Shown piece by piece: positions 34,901-43,563 of a stretch of DNA of 64,000 nucleotides (positions are counted from its first letter, which is position 1; the number at the start of each line of letters is the position of its first letter). The notes beneath the pieces were generated by a model that saw nothing but the letters and a program-made list of their open reading frames with translations, was not told the DNA's origin and searched no databases. The position numbers and the translations under genes are program-made. Source of the DNA: Elizabethkingia miricola (GTDB lineage Bacteria; Bacteroidota; Bacteroidia; Flavobacteriales; Weeksellaceae). The stretch is taken from positions 496,001 to 560,000 of the forward strand of contig NZ_LSGQ01000030.1 of NCBI RefSeq assembly GCF_001675285.1. Direction: 5' to 3'.

Positions 34901-36169
34901 TTATCGATAATATTGATTTGCGAAAGTTATAAACTCCGTCAGCCTGTAGATGTTGTTAAAGCCTAAATAAGCAAATAAAATAATCAAAACGACCCAAAGT
35001 GCCGAAATAGTTTTTGGGTTCTCTTTTTGGCTGTAAAAAAGCCACCCCAATAACATCGGAACTACAAATATAAAATGACCTCCGTAAATATAAGATGTAT
35101 GAAGTCCAAACTTTAATACACAGTGTATAATAACATCACACAAAAGCGATAATCCAAGTACCTGAACCAATTTATTCTTATAATTAGCAATAAATGCCCA
35201 TATAATAAGCAGGGTAATAATGGCTATAAAAAGATATGAGACCCATGAAGAGTAAACATCCATAAATAAACCTTTATACTGAAATCCTGCTTTGCTCTCA
35301 TAATCTCTGACAATAAAGCTTGGAAAAAGCATGCTTCCTCCCCAGAACCATGAAGTCATCATATCCCATAAAGGTGTTACTTTAGGCTTTGAAAACCTTT
35401 CATATTGAGAAGATGTCTGATCAATAATTAACTGAATCTTGAAATCTAATCTCCATAAATATAAGAAGATAAATATACCAGCAGAAATAATAGCTTTTAA
35501 GATTGCCCATCCAATATTTTTCCATTTTCTGAATAGATTCTTTTCGAAAAGAACAGGAATGTAAACCTTTACAATATTTGTAATAGTAAGTCCGCCAATC
35601 AGAATACCAAAACCAGTTAACGGAAGAAGCCCGATTTTCTTTTCTTGGGAAAGCTTTAAAGCAGCGAAATAATTAAAGAATACCAAAAAAAAGAATGAAA
35701 AGGTATATGTTTCCGGAGTAAAAGATAATAGTATAGGTGTGGTAAATAAACTGAAAAACAGTAATAAAAATAAATTTACCAAAAGTGGGAGCTTAATAAT
35801 ATTCCGGAAGTATTTATAGAACTGCAGCATTGTAAATGAAATTGCTGTAGCACTAAATAATGAAAGAACAATACGAAATGTAGCATCAGTTTTTCCACCG
35901 GAAAACCATAATGCCGCCTCACGGATAAAATCGAAAAAATAATTAGAAAAAGGATGGCGCTCCCAACCGCCGCCTGTTGTTACAATTGAATAATTGTCAA
36001 AACTGAAATAAGCATCCCATGGGACACGGTCATCATAGACTAGACGGAACTGATCCGCTATAAACCATCCAAATGCACTGTAAATACTCATAAAAAACAG
36101 TAAAACAAACAATTCTGTTGAGCTTACCGGAAATATGGTCTTAAAAAAGTTGATAAATTTTGCCTTCAC
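34901..36169 (-). CDS. Polytopic membrane protein, possible GT-C-like fold
   Basis: 422 aa with about ten hydrophobic segments. The first loop contains VYDDRVPWDAYFSFDN and the motif WERHPFSNYFF, resembling the acidic first periplasmic loop of GT-C glycosyltransferases, but no family could be assigned with confidence. The start is a GTG at 36169, and a TAnnTTTG box ends only 4 nt upstream. It is convergent with the TPR gene. A role in cell-envelope glycan assembly is a guess. Confidence 0.6.
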   Translation of the reverse strand: MKAKFINFFKTIFPVSSTELFVLLFFMSIYSAFGWFIADQFRLVYDDRVPWDAYFSFDNYSIVTTGGGWERHPFSNYFFDFIREAALWFSGGKTDATFRIVLSLFSATAISFTMLQFYKYFRNIIKLPLLVNLFLLLFFSLFTTPILLSFTPETYTFSFFFLVFFNYFAALKLSQEKKIGLLPLTGFGILIGGLTITNIVKVYIPVLFEKNLFRKWKNIGWAILKAIISAGIFIFLYLWRLDFKIQLIIDQTSSQYERFSKPKVTPLWDMMTSWFWGGSMLFPSFIVRDYESKAGFQYKGLFMDVYSSWVSYLFIAIITLLIIWAFIANYKNKLVQVLGLSLLCDVIIHCVLKFGLHTSYIYGGHFIFVVPMLLGWLFYSQKENPKTISALWVVLIILFAYLGFNNIYRLTEFITFANQYYR

Positions 36170-36173
36170 GCGG

Positions 36174-36181
36174 CAAAAATA
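36174..36181 (-). promoter_or_regulatory. -7 promoter box of the polytopic membrane protein gene
   Basis: The minus-strand reading is TATTTTTG, 4 nt upstream of the GTG start, which would make the mRNA leaderless or nearly so. Confidence 0.45.
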
Positions 36182-36209
36182 ATGCTTAATGCTGATTTAT
36201 AAAGAAAAA

Positions 36210-36449
36210 TTAATCATCATAGCGATAATATTTTTTTCTCTGTCCAGGAGCGTAATCTTTAGCCGATCCTCCATACATTTTCTTAGCTTGTCCTGGAGGC
36301 AGTTTTCTATACTCTCGACCATTATAATAATAAGAGTCATTATAACGATTGGGGTTTCTTCTGTATGCATAACCATCATAATAAGTATCACATGATACTA
36401 GGAACGTTATTGTGAATGCACCGGCAAGTATATATTTTATAGTTTTCAT
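36210..36449 (-). CDS. Small lipoprotein with PPGQAKK/APGQRKK motifs (copy 2)
   Basis: 79 aa. A signal peptide with lipobox LVSC (Cys20) marks it as a lipoprotein. The mature part is rich in Tyr, Arg and Asn, then carries PPGQAKKMYGGSAKDYAPG, in which PGQ(A/R)KK occurs twice. It is a clear paralogue of the gene 5 bp upstream (36455-36652): both begin MKTIKY and share this C-terminal motif. Function is unknown; the basic, glycine-rich repeat could bind peptidoglycan or polysaccharide, but that is only a guess. Confidence 0.75.
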   Translation of the reverse strand: MKTIKYILAGAFTITFLVSCDTYYDGYAYRRNPNRYNDSYYYNGREYRKLPPGQAKKMYGGSAKDYAPGQRKKYYRYDD

Positions 36450-36454
36450 TTTTA

Positions 36455-36652
36455 CTAAGGGTTAACAATTATTGTGGTATTGTTACGTTGTTTTTTTCTT
36501 TGCCCAGGAGCATAATCTTTTGCAGAACCGCCATATATTTTTTTAGCCTGCCCGGGAGGCATTCCGTTATTCCCATTATTATATCGGACATCACATGATC
36601 CCAATAGTAGAGTTACAAGTACAAATGCTGTTAAATATTTTATAGTTTTCAT
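36455..36652 (-). CDS. Small lipoprotein with PPGQAKK/APGQRKK motifs (copy 1)
   Basis: 65 aa. It begins MKTIKY and has lipobox LGSC (Cys20). A short Asn/Gly-rich linker leads to PPGQAKKIYGGSAKDYAPG and then QRKK with a polar tail. It is the first of two tandem paralogues, 5 bp before the second copy, which has a longer Tyr-rich linker. The conserved block differs from copy 2 by a single residue (Ile for Met), while the linkers differ, which points to selection on the motif. Confidence 0.75.
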   Translation of the reverse strand: MKTIKYLTAFVLVTLLLGSCDVRYNNGNNGMPPGQAKKIYGGSAKDYAPGQRKKQRNNTTIIVNP

Positions 36653-36843
36653 TTTTCTGATTTTATATATGATAATCTATTTCAAAACAAATGCCATCGT
36701 TGATTATCAGGTTTTTAGGTTGTAAATGTTCTAATTGTACATTAGACCTTAATGGTAGTAATAACGGGATATACATAGTAAAAATTGTATTTCTCTGTAA
36801 CAAAAAAATACTTGTGTATACTAATTGTATAAACAATACTACA

Positions 36844-37755
36844 ATGAAAAAACTGACTCTCCTTTTTGTATTAACATTCGGAGTAATGGTTATGGCTCAG
36901 GAAACGGCTAACCGTTTTATTTATGAAATGACATATAAGCCGAAAAAGGATTCCACTAAGCTAGAGAAAGAATTAATGGTTTTAGATATTTCTAAATCGA
37001 AATCCATATATCAGGACTATACTAATGTATCACAGGATTCCATCATGAAAGATGCTGTGGAAAAAATGAAAAGAGCAGGAGCTTTCAATCCGGATTTTAG
37101 TAAAAATATGAAAAAAGCAAAAATTTCATATAGAGTAAATAAATCTTACCCATCTATGAAAATTCAATATGTGGAAGTATTAATGTCAATGGGTAAGTTA
37201 ACACCAATCGCATACTCTGAAGATCTAAAGTTTAACTGGAAAGTTCTTCCGGATAAAACAAAAATAGGTGAATATAATGCTCAAAAAGCAACAACAGAAT
37301 TTGGAGGAAGAAAATGGACAGCATGGTTCAGTACAGATTTACCTTTTCAGGATGGGCCATACAAATTTTACGGATTACCAGGTCTTATTGTAAAAATTGA
37401 AGATGATGTCAAAGACTACTCGTGGGTACTTCAGGCAAATAAAAAGGTTTCTGATTACAATGAGAAAACGTACATGGAGCAGACATTTATGCCTAATGCA
37501 ACTGTAGCCGAGTTATCAAGAGAAAAATTTGATAAAACTTTCAATGAATACAAAAAAGATCCTTTTGGATCTATGCGACAGTATCTTACGCCAGAAGTGA
37601 TGAAGCAAAAAATGCCTGGATCCGAAAAAACAGTTGGAGAGATGATGAAGGAAGGAGAAAGGGACATGAACAGATTGTATAATTCTGTTGACAATCCAAT
37701 TGAGGTAAAATCAACAGTACAAATGGGTAAAGGAACCCAGGAAGTAGTAAAATAA
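36844..37755 (+). CDS. GLPGLI family secreted protein
   Basis: 303 aa from the ATG at 36844, where a signal peptide begins (MKKLTLLFVLTFGVMVMAQ); the upstream open frame is not signal-like. The family-naming motif GLPGLI is present (FYGLPGLIVKIED, about residues 177-189), preceded by the conserved AWFSTDLPFQDGPY. GLPGLI proteins are exported and of unknown function, mostly found in Bacteroidota. The C terminus is Met- and Lys-rich. A 34-bp palindromic terminator follows. Confidence 0.88.
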   Translation: MKKLTLLFVLTFGVMVMAQETANRFIYEMTYKPKKDSTKLEKELMVLDISKSKSIYQDYTNVSQDSIMKDAVEKMKRAGAFNPDFSKNMKKAKISYRVNKSYPSMKIQYVEVLMSMGKLTPIAYSEDLKFNWKVLPDKTKIGEYNAQKATTEFGGRKWTAWFSTDLPFQDGPYKFYGLPGLIVKIEDDVKDYSWVLQANKKVSDYNEKTYMEQTFMPNATVAELSREKFDKTFNEYKKDPFGSMRQYLTPEVMKQKMPGSEKTVGEMMKEGERDMNRLYNSVDNPIEVKSTVQMGKGTQEVVK

Positions 37756-37782
37756 TATTCAATTTCATATCAATCTAAATGG

Positions 37783-37822
37783 ATACGCTTCACTAAAAAT
37801 TTTTAGTGAAGCGTATTTTTTA
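37783..37822 (+). terminator. Terminator of the GLPGLI gene (34-bp perfect palindrome)
   Basis: ATACGCTTCACTAAAAA at 37783-37799 is followed without a gap by its exact reverse complement (37800-37816), then a T run. The AAAAATTTTT centre would form the loop. Confidence 0.85.
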
Positions 37823-37850
37823 AAAAGAGATCGATACCTCAGAATAAAAT

Positions 37851-37880
37851 AAAAATGATGACCATTTGGTCATCATTTTT
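37851..37880. terminator. Terminator of sodC, possibly bidirectional
   Basis: A 13-bp stem AAAAATGATGACC (37851-37863) / GGTCATCATTTTT (37868-37880) with loop ATTT, 10 bp beyond the sodC stop on the minus strand. Confidence 0.82.
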
Positions 37881-37890
37881 ATTTTCTGGA

Positions 37891-38400
37891 TTATTTAATC
37901 TCAACGCATCCGACTCTTCCGCCTGCATTTCCGGTAGGCTGAGTATGGAAGTCATCAGCAGCTGCATGGATGATTAGTCCGTGATTCAGGATATTCTTCG
38001 TGTTATCAGTACAGCCAATACACCATTTACTTGTTTTAAAAGTCAATTTTGCATTACCCTTATCATCAGCATTAAGGTTGCCTATATCTCCCATATGGAA
38101 ATGCTCTGCACCCCATTTGCCATGGTCACTTCCTGCGGGATTCCAGTGCCCTCCGGTAGATGTTCCGTCCGGAGCTGAGCAATCTGGCTTGTCATGAATA
38201 TGAATAGCATGTACCCCAGGTGTTAATCCCTTTGCATCCACATTCATTACAACATTTTTTCCCATCTGTTTAAAGGTTACTGTCCCTCCTGTTGCTGTTC
38301 CGCTTTTAGGGGTAATAGCATAACTCACTTCCTTAGTTGCACATGAAACTGTAAATACAGCTCCCAGAATACCTAAGGATAATATTTTTAAATTTTTCAT
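37891..38400 (-). CDS. sodC: Cu/Zn superoxide dismutase lipoprotein
   Basis: 169 aa. A signal peptide with lipobox VSC (Cys20) points to membrane anchoring, facing the periplasm. Copper and zinc ligands are visible: HAIHIHD, HWNPAGSDHG and HFHMGD, plus HGLIIHAAADDFHTQPTGNAGGRVGC near the C terminus, whose shorter core is HGLIIHAAADD; paired cysteines in DKPDC and VGC fit the conserved disulfide. An extra CIGC pair lies in the middle. It detoxifies superoxide outside the cytoplasm, often important in pathogens facing phagocytes. Confidence 0.92.
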   Translation of the reverse strand: MKNLKILSLGILGAVFTVSCATKEVSYAITPKSGTATGGTVTFKQMGKNVVMNVDAKGLTPGVHAIHIHDKPDCSAPDGTSTGGHWNPAGSDHGKWGAEHFHMGDIGNLNADDKGNAKLTFKTSKWCIGCTDNTKNILNHGLIIHAAADDFHTQPTGNAGGRVGCVEIK

Positions 38401-38545
38401 AAGCTCAGAATTTGAGGTTTTATTATATGTTAAAGGTACAAAACTTTCAAGAATTACCGTTTAGTATCAAAAACCAACCTTTCAGTAATCTTTTTTTAAA
38501 AGATTCGAAATTCTGATATTTCTTTGTAACATAAATCATAACAAA

Positions 38546-40786
38546 ATGCTACTAAGACTACTATTTTCGATTTTTATTTTTGTGTTCTCTCTAATGCAGG
38601 CACAAGTGACAATCTCCGGAAAAGTTACTTCTAAAGGAAAGGGACTAAAAAATGTTTCCGTGACTTTGAAAGACACCTATGATGGTGCTACAACTGATGC
38701 TAATGGTAATTACATATTTCAGACTTCCGAAAAAGGGACTCAAACACTGGCATATAGTAGTTCCGATTATGCAGATGTAGTAAAGGAAATTGTAATAGCT
38801 TCTCAGAATCTTGTAGTCAATGCAGAAATGAAATCGTCTTTTAACGAAATAAATGCTGTTGTGATTACGGCCGGATCTATTGAGGCAAGTGATAAAAACA
38901 GAGCATCGGCATTGCTGAAGCCTCTGGACATTTATACTACCGCAGGAGCGGATGCGCAGATTACATCGGCTTTAGGATTTCTTCCCGGAGTTCAGAAAGT
39001 AGGTGAAAGTGAAGGTTTGTTTGTAAGAGGAGGGACAGGAACGGAAAGTAAAATATTTATGGATGGTAATCTTATTAATAATTACTTCACAAACTCTGTT
39101 CCGGGAATAGCTGGAAGGGATCGTTTTAATACTTCATTGTTTAAGGGAAATGTCTTTTCTTCTGGTGGATATTCTGCCCTTTATGGGCAGGCACTTTCTT
39201 CAGTTTTAACTTTAGAAAGCATTGATTTACCAGAAAGAACATCTGCAGATTTCGGATTGTCTCCAATATTTGCAACGGGATCTTTTCAGAAAGTAGACAG
39301 TGCCAGAACTCATTCATATGGTATCCAAGCCGCATATTCCAATCTTGCATTGATGACCAAAGTCTTTAAATTCAACACTAATTTTGACAACGGTCCAACC
39401 GGATTCTCAACCAATGCAAACTTTAGAATAAAGACAAAAAGGGGAGGATTTATTAAATATTACGGAAGCTATGATAGCAATGATATGTCCTTGAAACAAG
39501 AAAGTCTGGAATCAAAGTATAATGAGACGGGCGTAAAAATGAAAGGAGACAATACTTTTCATAACCTGTCTTATAGAGAAAAATTAGGCAGATATACATT
39601 GAACCTAGGCTCTACATTTACCTATAATAAAAATGACATGAATCTCGATTTTCTGAATAACGGACAAAGGGTTTACGGAATTGGAATTGAGAATCACGGA
39701 TCATATTTCAATGCAAAGGCTGTTTTAGAAAGAAAAATCAACAAAGCTTCCATTATTCGTGGTGGAGTTGAATTTCAGAATAGTATTGAAGATATGACCT
39801 ATCAGCCAGAAAATGCAGCTCGGTTTAAAAAGCATTATCAGGATCTGATATCTTCAGTTTTTGCTGAAACAGATTTGGCTTTGGATCAGAGGTTTTCAGC
39901 ACGTATAGGAGTAAGAGCAGAAAACTCCTCTTACCTTTCTCAATGGAATTTTTCTCCAAGATTGGCACTAGCCTACAGAATTTCAAAAGAATGGACCAGC
40001 TCATTAGCCTATGGTATTTTCTATCAGAATCCAGAATCTAAATATATCAACTATCCGGCGCCATTAGGCTTTCAGAGAGCTGATCACTACATATTTCAGA
40101 TTCAGAGAACAGCAAATGAAAGAAGCTTCCGTCTTGAGGCTTTTTATAAAGATTACAGAAGGCTTACAAAAACTTATAATTACGGAGACCTGCAAAACCA
40201 AACTTCTTTCAATAATATCCAGTCAGCTGTTAATGTAAATGGAGATGGATTTGCTAAAGGATTTGAATTATTCTGGAGGGATAAAAAAACGATTAAAAAT
40301 GTGGATTATTGGGTTTCTTATTCTTATTTGGACAGTAAGAGAGATTTTTTAAACTATCCATACAGTCTGAATCCTAATTTTGCATCAAAACATACACTTT
40401 CATTTGTGGCAAAAAGATTCTTCACCAGTCTTAAAACACAGGTTAACGCATCTTATACCTTCAATAGCGGAAGACCATATTATGATATTATTTCACAAAA
40501 CGGACAAAATATTATCCGAAATGAAGGAACGGTAAAAGATTTTAGTGCACTTAATTTAAGCATTAATTACCTTCCCAATCTTGGAAAGAAAAATGCAAAA
40601 TCATTTCCGGTATTTGTATTGAGTGTGAATAATGTTCTGAATACTAAAAATATATATGGATATAATTTTGCTTCAAACGGACAAAGTTCAGCACTCAGAC
40701 CACCGGTAAATACATTTGTTTTCATTGGAGTATTTATCAGTTTTGGAATCGATAGAACCCAGGATGCGATTAACAGTACATTATAA
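38546..40786 (+). CDS. TonB-dependent outer-membrane receptor
   Basis: 746 aa. A signal peptide (about 1-19) is followed by a carboxypeptidase-regulatory-like beta-sandwich (about 20-100, VTISGKVTSKGKGLKNVSV), a plug domain with GVQKVGESEGLFVRGG and MDGNLINN (about 120-230), and a 22-strand barrel to the C terminus. It takes up an unknown ligand across the outer membrane with energy from TonB. There is no SusD-like neighbour, so it is not a SusCD pair. The following gene encodes a periplasmic protein starting 31 bp later and is probably its partner. Confidence 0.9.
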   Translation: MLLRLLFSIFIFVFSLMQAQVTISGKVTSKGKGLKNVSVTLKDTYDGATTDANGNYIFQTSEKGTQTLAYSSSDYADVVKEIVIASQNLVVNAEMKSSFNEINAVVITAGSIEASDKNRASALLKPLDIYTTAGADAQITSALGFLPGVQKVGESEGLFVRGGTGTESKIFMDGNLINNYFTNSVPGIAGRDRFNTSLFKGNVFSSGGYSALYGQALSSVLTLESIDLPERTSADFGLSPIFATGSFQKVDSARTHSYGIQAAYSNLALMTKVFKFNTNFDNGPTGFSTNANFRIKTKRGGFIKYYGSYDSNDMSLKQESLESKYNETGVKMKGDNTFHNLSYREKLGRYTLNLGSTFTYNKNDMNLDFLNNGQRVYGIGIENHGSYFNAKAVLERKINKASIIRGGVEFQNSIEDMTYQPENAARFKKHYQDLISSVFAETDLALDQRFSARIGVRAENSSYLSQWNFSPRLALAYRISKEWTSSLAYGIFYQNPESKYINYPAPLGFQRADHYIFQIQRTANERSFRLEAFYKDYRRLTKTYNYGDLQNQTSFNNIQSAVNVNGDGFAKGFELFWRDKKTIKNVDYWVSYSYLDSKRDFLNYPYSLNPNFASKHTLSFVAKRFFTSLKTQVNASYTFNSGRPYYDIISQNGQNIIRNEGTVKDFSALNLSINYLPNLGKKNAKSFPVFVLSVNNVLNTKNIYGYNFASNGQSSALRPPVNTFVFIGVFISFGIDRTQDAINSTL

Positions 40787-40817
40787 TAACAATATTTAAT
40801 TTCTAAACTTTAATATT

Positions 40818-41462
40818 ATGAAAAAACTATTTTTAACAACAACACTTCTTTTAACTGGTTTTATAGCCTTTGCACAAAGTGCTTATGAAAAAGCAATGAC
40901 CGATAAGATGAGCAAAATTGTTCAATGCAAAACCAATGATGATTTTACAGCATTGAGCAATGATTTCTCCAGAATTGGGGATAAAGAGAAAACACAATGG
41001 TTACCTTATTATTATGCAGCCTTGTCTACAATACAAGGAGGGCGCGTTCTGATGAGAGATCAAAAAACAGACGGATTAGATGCTTCCGGAGATGCAGCAA
41101 TTAATTATATTGCAAAAGCAGAAGCTTTGAATCCAAATAATGCGGAACTCTTTCTTTTGAAAAAAATGGCACACGGGATTAAAATGATGGTAGATCCGAT
41201 GTCCCGCTATATGACAGAGGGGCAGGAAGCTCAAAAATCATTGGGAGAGGCAATTAAATTAGATCCAAATAATCCGAGGGTATATGTGCTTCAGGCTGAA
41301 GACCTTTATTTTACACCAGAACAATATGGCGGAGATAAGAAGAAGGCAAAAGAGATGTTCCTAAAAGCAAAAGAACTCTTCAAAACGAGTAAGCCAAAGA
41401 CGGCATTAGACCCAAACTGGGGAGAAAGTGAAGCTGATTATTTCCTTTCTCAGATGAAATAA
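40818..41462 (+). CDS. Periplasmic TPR-like protein, unknown
   Basis: 214 aa with a signal peptide (1-19, ending AFAQ). The rest is alpha-helical and contains two loose TPR-like units (AEALNPNNAELFLL and AIKLDPNNPRVYVLQAED), ending in a conserved DPNWGESEADYFL. It follows the TonB-dependent receptor after 31 bp and is closed by a strong terminator, so the two form an operon. It may assist the receptor or process its ligand; the role is not known. Confidence 0.72.
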   Translation: MKKLFLTTTLLLTGFIAFAQSAYEKAMTDKMSKIVQCKTNDDFTALSNDFSRIGDKEKTQWLPYYYAALSTIQGGRVLMRDQKTDGLDASGDAAINYIAKAEALNPNNAELFLLKKMAHGIKMMVDPMSRYMTEGQEAQKSLGEAIKLDPNNPRVYVLQAEDLYFTPEQYGGDKKKAKEMFLKAKELFKTSKPKTALDPNWGESEADYFLSQMK

Positions 41463-41466
41463 ATAT

Positions 41467-41496
41467 AAAGCCCGGATTTTAAATCCGGGCTTTTTT
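41467..41496 (+). terminator. Terminator after the receptor/TPR pair
   Basis: A 13-bp stem AAAGCCCGGATTT (41467-41479) / AAATCCGGGCTTT (41481-41493) followed by TTTTTT-type sequence, 5 bp after the stop. Confidence 0.85.
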
Positions 41497-41594
41497 ATAT
41501 CCTTTTGATAGAAAACCGATAACTCCTTTACCATTCAGTATATAAAATTAACCTCTCAGGTATAAAAATTTTAAATATTTACCAATTCCTGAGT

Positions 41595-42947
41595 ATGTTT
41601 GTAACAGAAATTAAGAAAATGAACCGAAAATTTTTTATCATATGTGCCTGGATTACGATTGTATGCACAATAATATTTGGTGTTATTGAGCCGGGCTATA
41701 TCTCTTGGGAAAACATATGGAAATCTTTCGTTATTTCTTCTATGTACTGTCTTCTTTTATCCATGTCCCAGGGGTATCTTAATGGATTCTTGGACAAAAA
41801 ATGGAGCTGGATAGAGGATACTAAAAAAAGACTTATTTACGGAGTGTCACTAACCGTTGTAGTTACAATTGCTACTGTATTTTTATGTAACTATGTTAAC
41901 TTCGTTCTGATACAAAATGTAAGTACTGAGAAGTTTTTCTCAAGGGATTATAATTTTGTCAATTGGTTTTTTATCAATTTTGCTTTGCTTATTTCAGCTA
42001 TTTTCCATGCCAGAGGTTTTATGAATGCGTGGAAGTCTGCAGCGAAAAAAGCTGTTACTGAACAAAAGATTATTGCTTCTTCAGCAAATGCACAATTTGA
42101 AAGTCTTAAAAATCAGTTAGACCCACATTTTTTGTTTAACTCTTTAAATGTACTGAGTGCATTAATTGAAGAGAATCCTAATAATGCACAAAAGTTTACT
42201 TCTTCAATGTCTAAGATTTACAGATATGTTCTGGAACAAAAGGATAAAGAAGTAGTTTCTCTGGAAGAAGAAATAAATTTTGCCAGAACCTATATAGAGC
42301 TTTTAAAATATCGCTTTGAAGATAGTATCGTATTTCATTTGAACATAGATGCAGATAATTCTAAAGATTTTGTGGTACCACTTTCATTACAGTTACTTTT
42401 GGAAAATTGTATTAAACATAATCATGCTACATCTGCCAAGCCTTTAAACATAGAAATATTTGTCCAGGAAGAATACCTTGTTATCAGAAATAACCTTCAG
42501 AAAAGAGAACTTCCAAACGAAAAATCAGGAATTGGACTTTCTAATATCGTGCAACGATACAATCTTCTAACAAAAAGAAATGTTTTCATTGAAAACGATG
42601 AAGAGTTCTTTAGTGTAAAAATACCAATACTAACTCATAAAAATAACACCATGCAAGTAAATTATGAAAACGATGAAAGAGAAGCTTATAAGAAGGCTTC
42701 ACGTAGAGTAAAAGAAATTAAAGATTTCTATTCTAATCTTATTTCTTACTGTTGTGTGATACCGTTTTTAGTTGTTATCAATCTAATGACGTCACCAGGA
42801 TTTTACTGGTTTGTTTTCCCAATGTTGGGATGGGGGCTAGGAGTAGCAATCCACGGATTTACCACTTTTGGAATTGGTAAAAGCTGGGAAGAAAGAAAGA
42901 TACAAGAGCTAATGAACAAAGAAAAAAATACACAGCAATGGAAATAA
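41595..42947 (+). CDS. LytS-type sensor histidine kinase with C-terminal 2TM domain
   Basis: 450 aa. Four membrane helices fill residues 12-140, then a His_kinase (PF06580-type) domain with NQLDPHFLFN, phosphoacceptor His178, the N box LLENCIKHNH and the G box GIGLSN. From about 355 an extra module starts EREAYKKASRRVKEIKDFY and has two more membrane helices: a 2TM domain fused to the kinase. It should pass phosphate to the LytTR regulator encoded three genes on. Overlap with the next 2TM gene is 10 bp. An alternative ATG lies 8 codons in. Confidence 0.85.
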   Translation: MFVTEIKKMNRKFFIICAWITIVCTIIFGVIEPGYISWENIWKSFVISSMYCLLLSMSQGYLNGFLDKKWSWIEDTKKRLIYGVSLTVVVTIATVFLCNYVNFVLIQNVSTEKFFSRDYNFVNWFFINFALLISAIFHARGFMNAWKSAAKKAVTEQKIIASSANAQFESLKNQLDPHFLFNSLNVLSALIEENPNNAQKFTSSMSKIYRYVLEQKDKEVVSLEEEINFARTYIELLKYRFEDSIVFHLNIDADNSKDFVVPLSLQLLLENCIKHNHATSAKPLNIEIFVQEEYLVIRNNLQKRELPNEKSGIGLSNIVQRYNLLTKRNVFIENDEEFFSVKIPILTHKNNTMQVNYENDEREAYKKASRRVKEIKDFYSNLISYCCVIPFLVVINLMTSPGFYWFVFPMLGWGLGVAIHGFTTFGIGKSWEERKIQELMNKEKNTQQWK

Positions 42948-43222
42948 ATGATCAACAAGAAGCCTATTCAGAAGCAAGAAAACAGGTTCGAAGAGAAGCG
43001 CGACTTTATGGAAATATACTGATGTGTTGTGCTTTCTGGGGCTTTGCAGGGCTCAATGATATTTTTGATTTTGTGAATATACCACGATGGATTGTAATTG
43101 TGTTTATTATTATAACCATATTTACTGCATTAAAATTTATAAAGGTTATCTTCTCGGGAATGATTTTTAATAAAAGTTGGGAAGAAAACAGAATCAGAGA
43201 GTTAATGAAAAAGAATAATTAA
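42938..43222 (+). CDS. 2TM-domain protein
   Basis: 94 aa. Begins with a charged amphipathic segment (EAYSEARKQVRREARLYGN), then two membrane helices (about 28-43 and 52-75) and the tail SWEENRIRELMKKN. The tail and the RR-VKE lead closely match the C-terminal module of the preceding kinase, so it is a free-standing copy. It overlaps the kinase gene by 10 bp. The role of 2TM domains is not known; association with the kinase or response system is inferred from position. Confidence 0.8.
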   Translation: MEINDQQEAYSEARKQVRREARLYGNILMCCAFWGFAGLNDIFDFVNIPRWIVIVFIIITIFTALKFIKVIFSGMIFNKSWEENRIRELMKKNN

Positions 43223-43233
43223 TTTCTAATAAA

Positions 43234-43563
43234 ATGAAAAGTTATTTTAATAATGATTCAGAATCCTTTTCGGATGAAGAAATAGAATTTCTTGAAGCCA
43301 AAAGAAGAGTAAAAGAAATTAGAGGGTTTTATATCCATTTTCTGATATATTTGGCAGTAAATGTTTTCATATTGGCAGAAAATTTTTATAATTATCATCA
43401 GATAGGATGGACAAATATATATGTACCTGTTTTATGGGGAATTGTAGTTCTTATTCATGCAGGATCTATTTTTCTTCCGGGGATAATTTTTGGAGACGAC
43501 TGGGAAAAAAAGAAAATAAGAAAGTTAATGGAAAAATATAAATCTCAGAATAAATATGATTAA
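43234..43563 (+). CDS. 2TM-domain protein
   Basis: 109 aa, the third 2TM module in a row. An acidic N terminus leads to EAKRRVKEIRGFYIH, two membrane helices (about 38-55 and 66-88) and the tail DWEKKKIRKLMEKYK. It lies 11 bp after the previous 2TM gene and overlaps the LytTR regulator gene by 8 bp, so all four genes must be one transcript. Confidence 0.8.
   Translation: MKSYFNNDSESFSDEEIEFLEAKRRVKEIRGFYIHFLIYLAVNVFILAENFYNYHQIGWTNIYVPVLWGIVVLIHAGSIFLPGIIFGDDWEKKKIRKLMEKYKSQNKYD

Noticed and set aside
36189-36395. 68-aa plus-strand frame over the small lipoprotein gene
   Set aside because: Overlaps a well-supported lipoprotein gene with a lipobox and paralogue; composition is that of antisense sequence.
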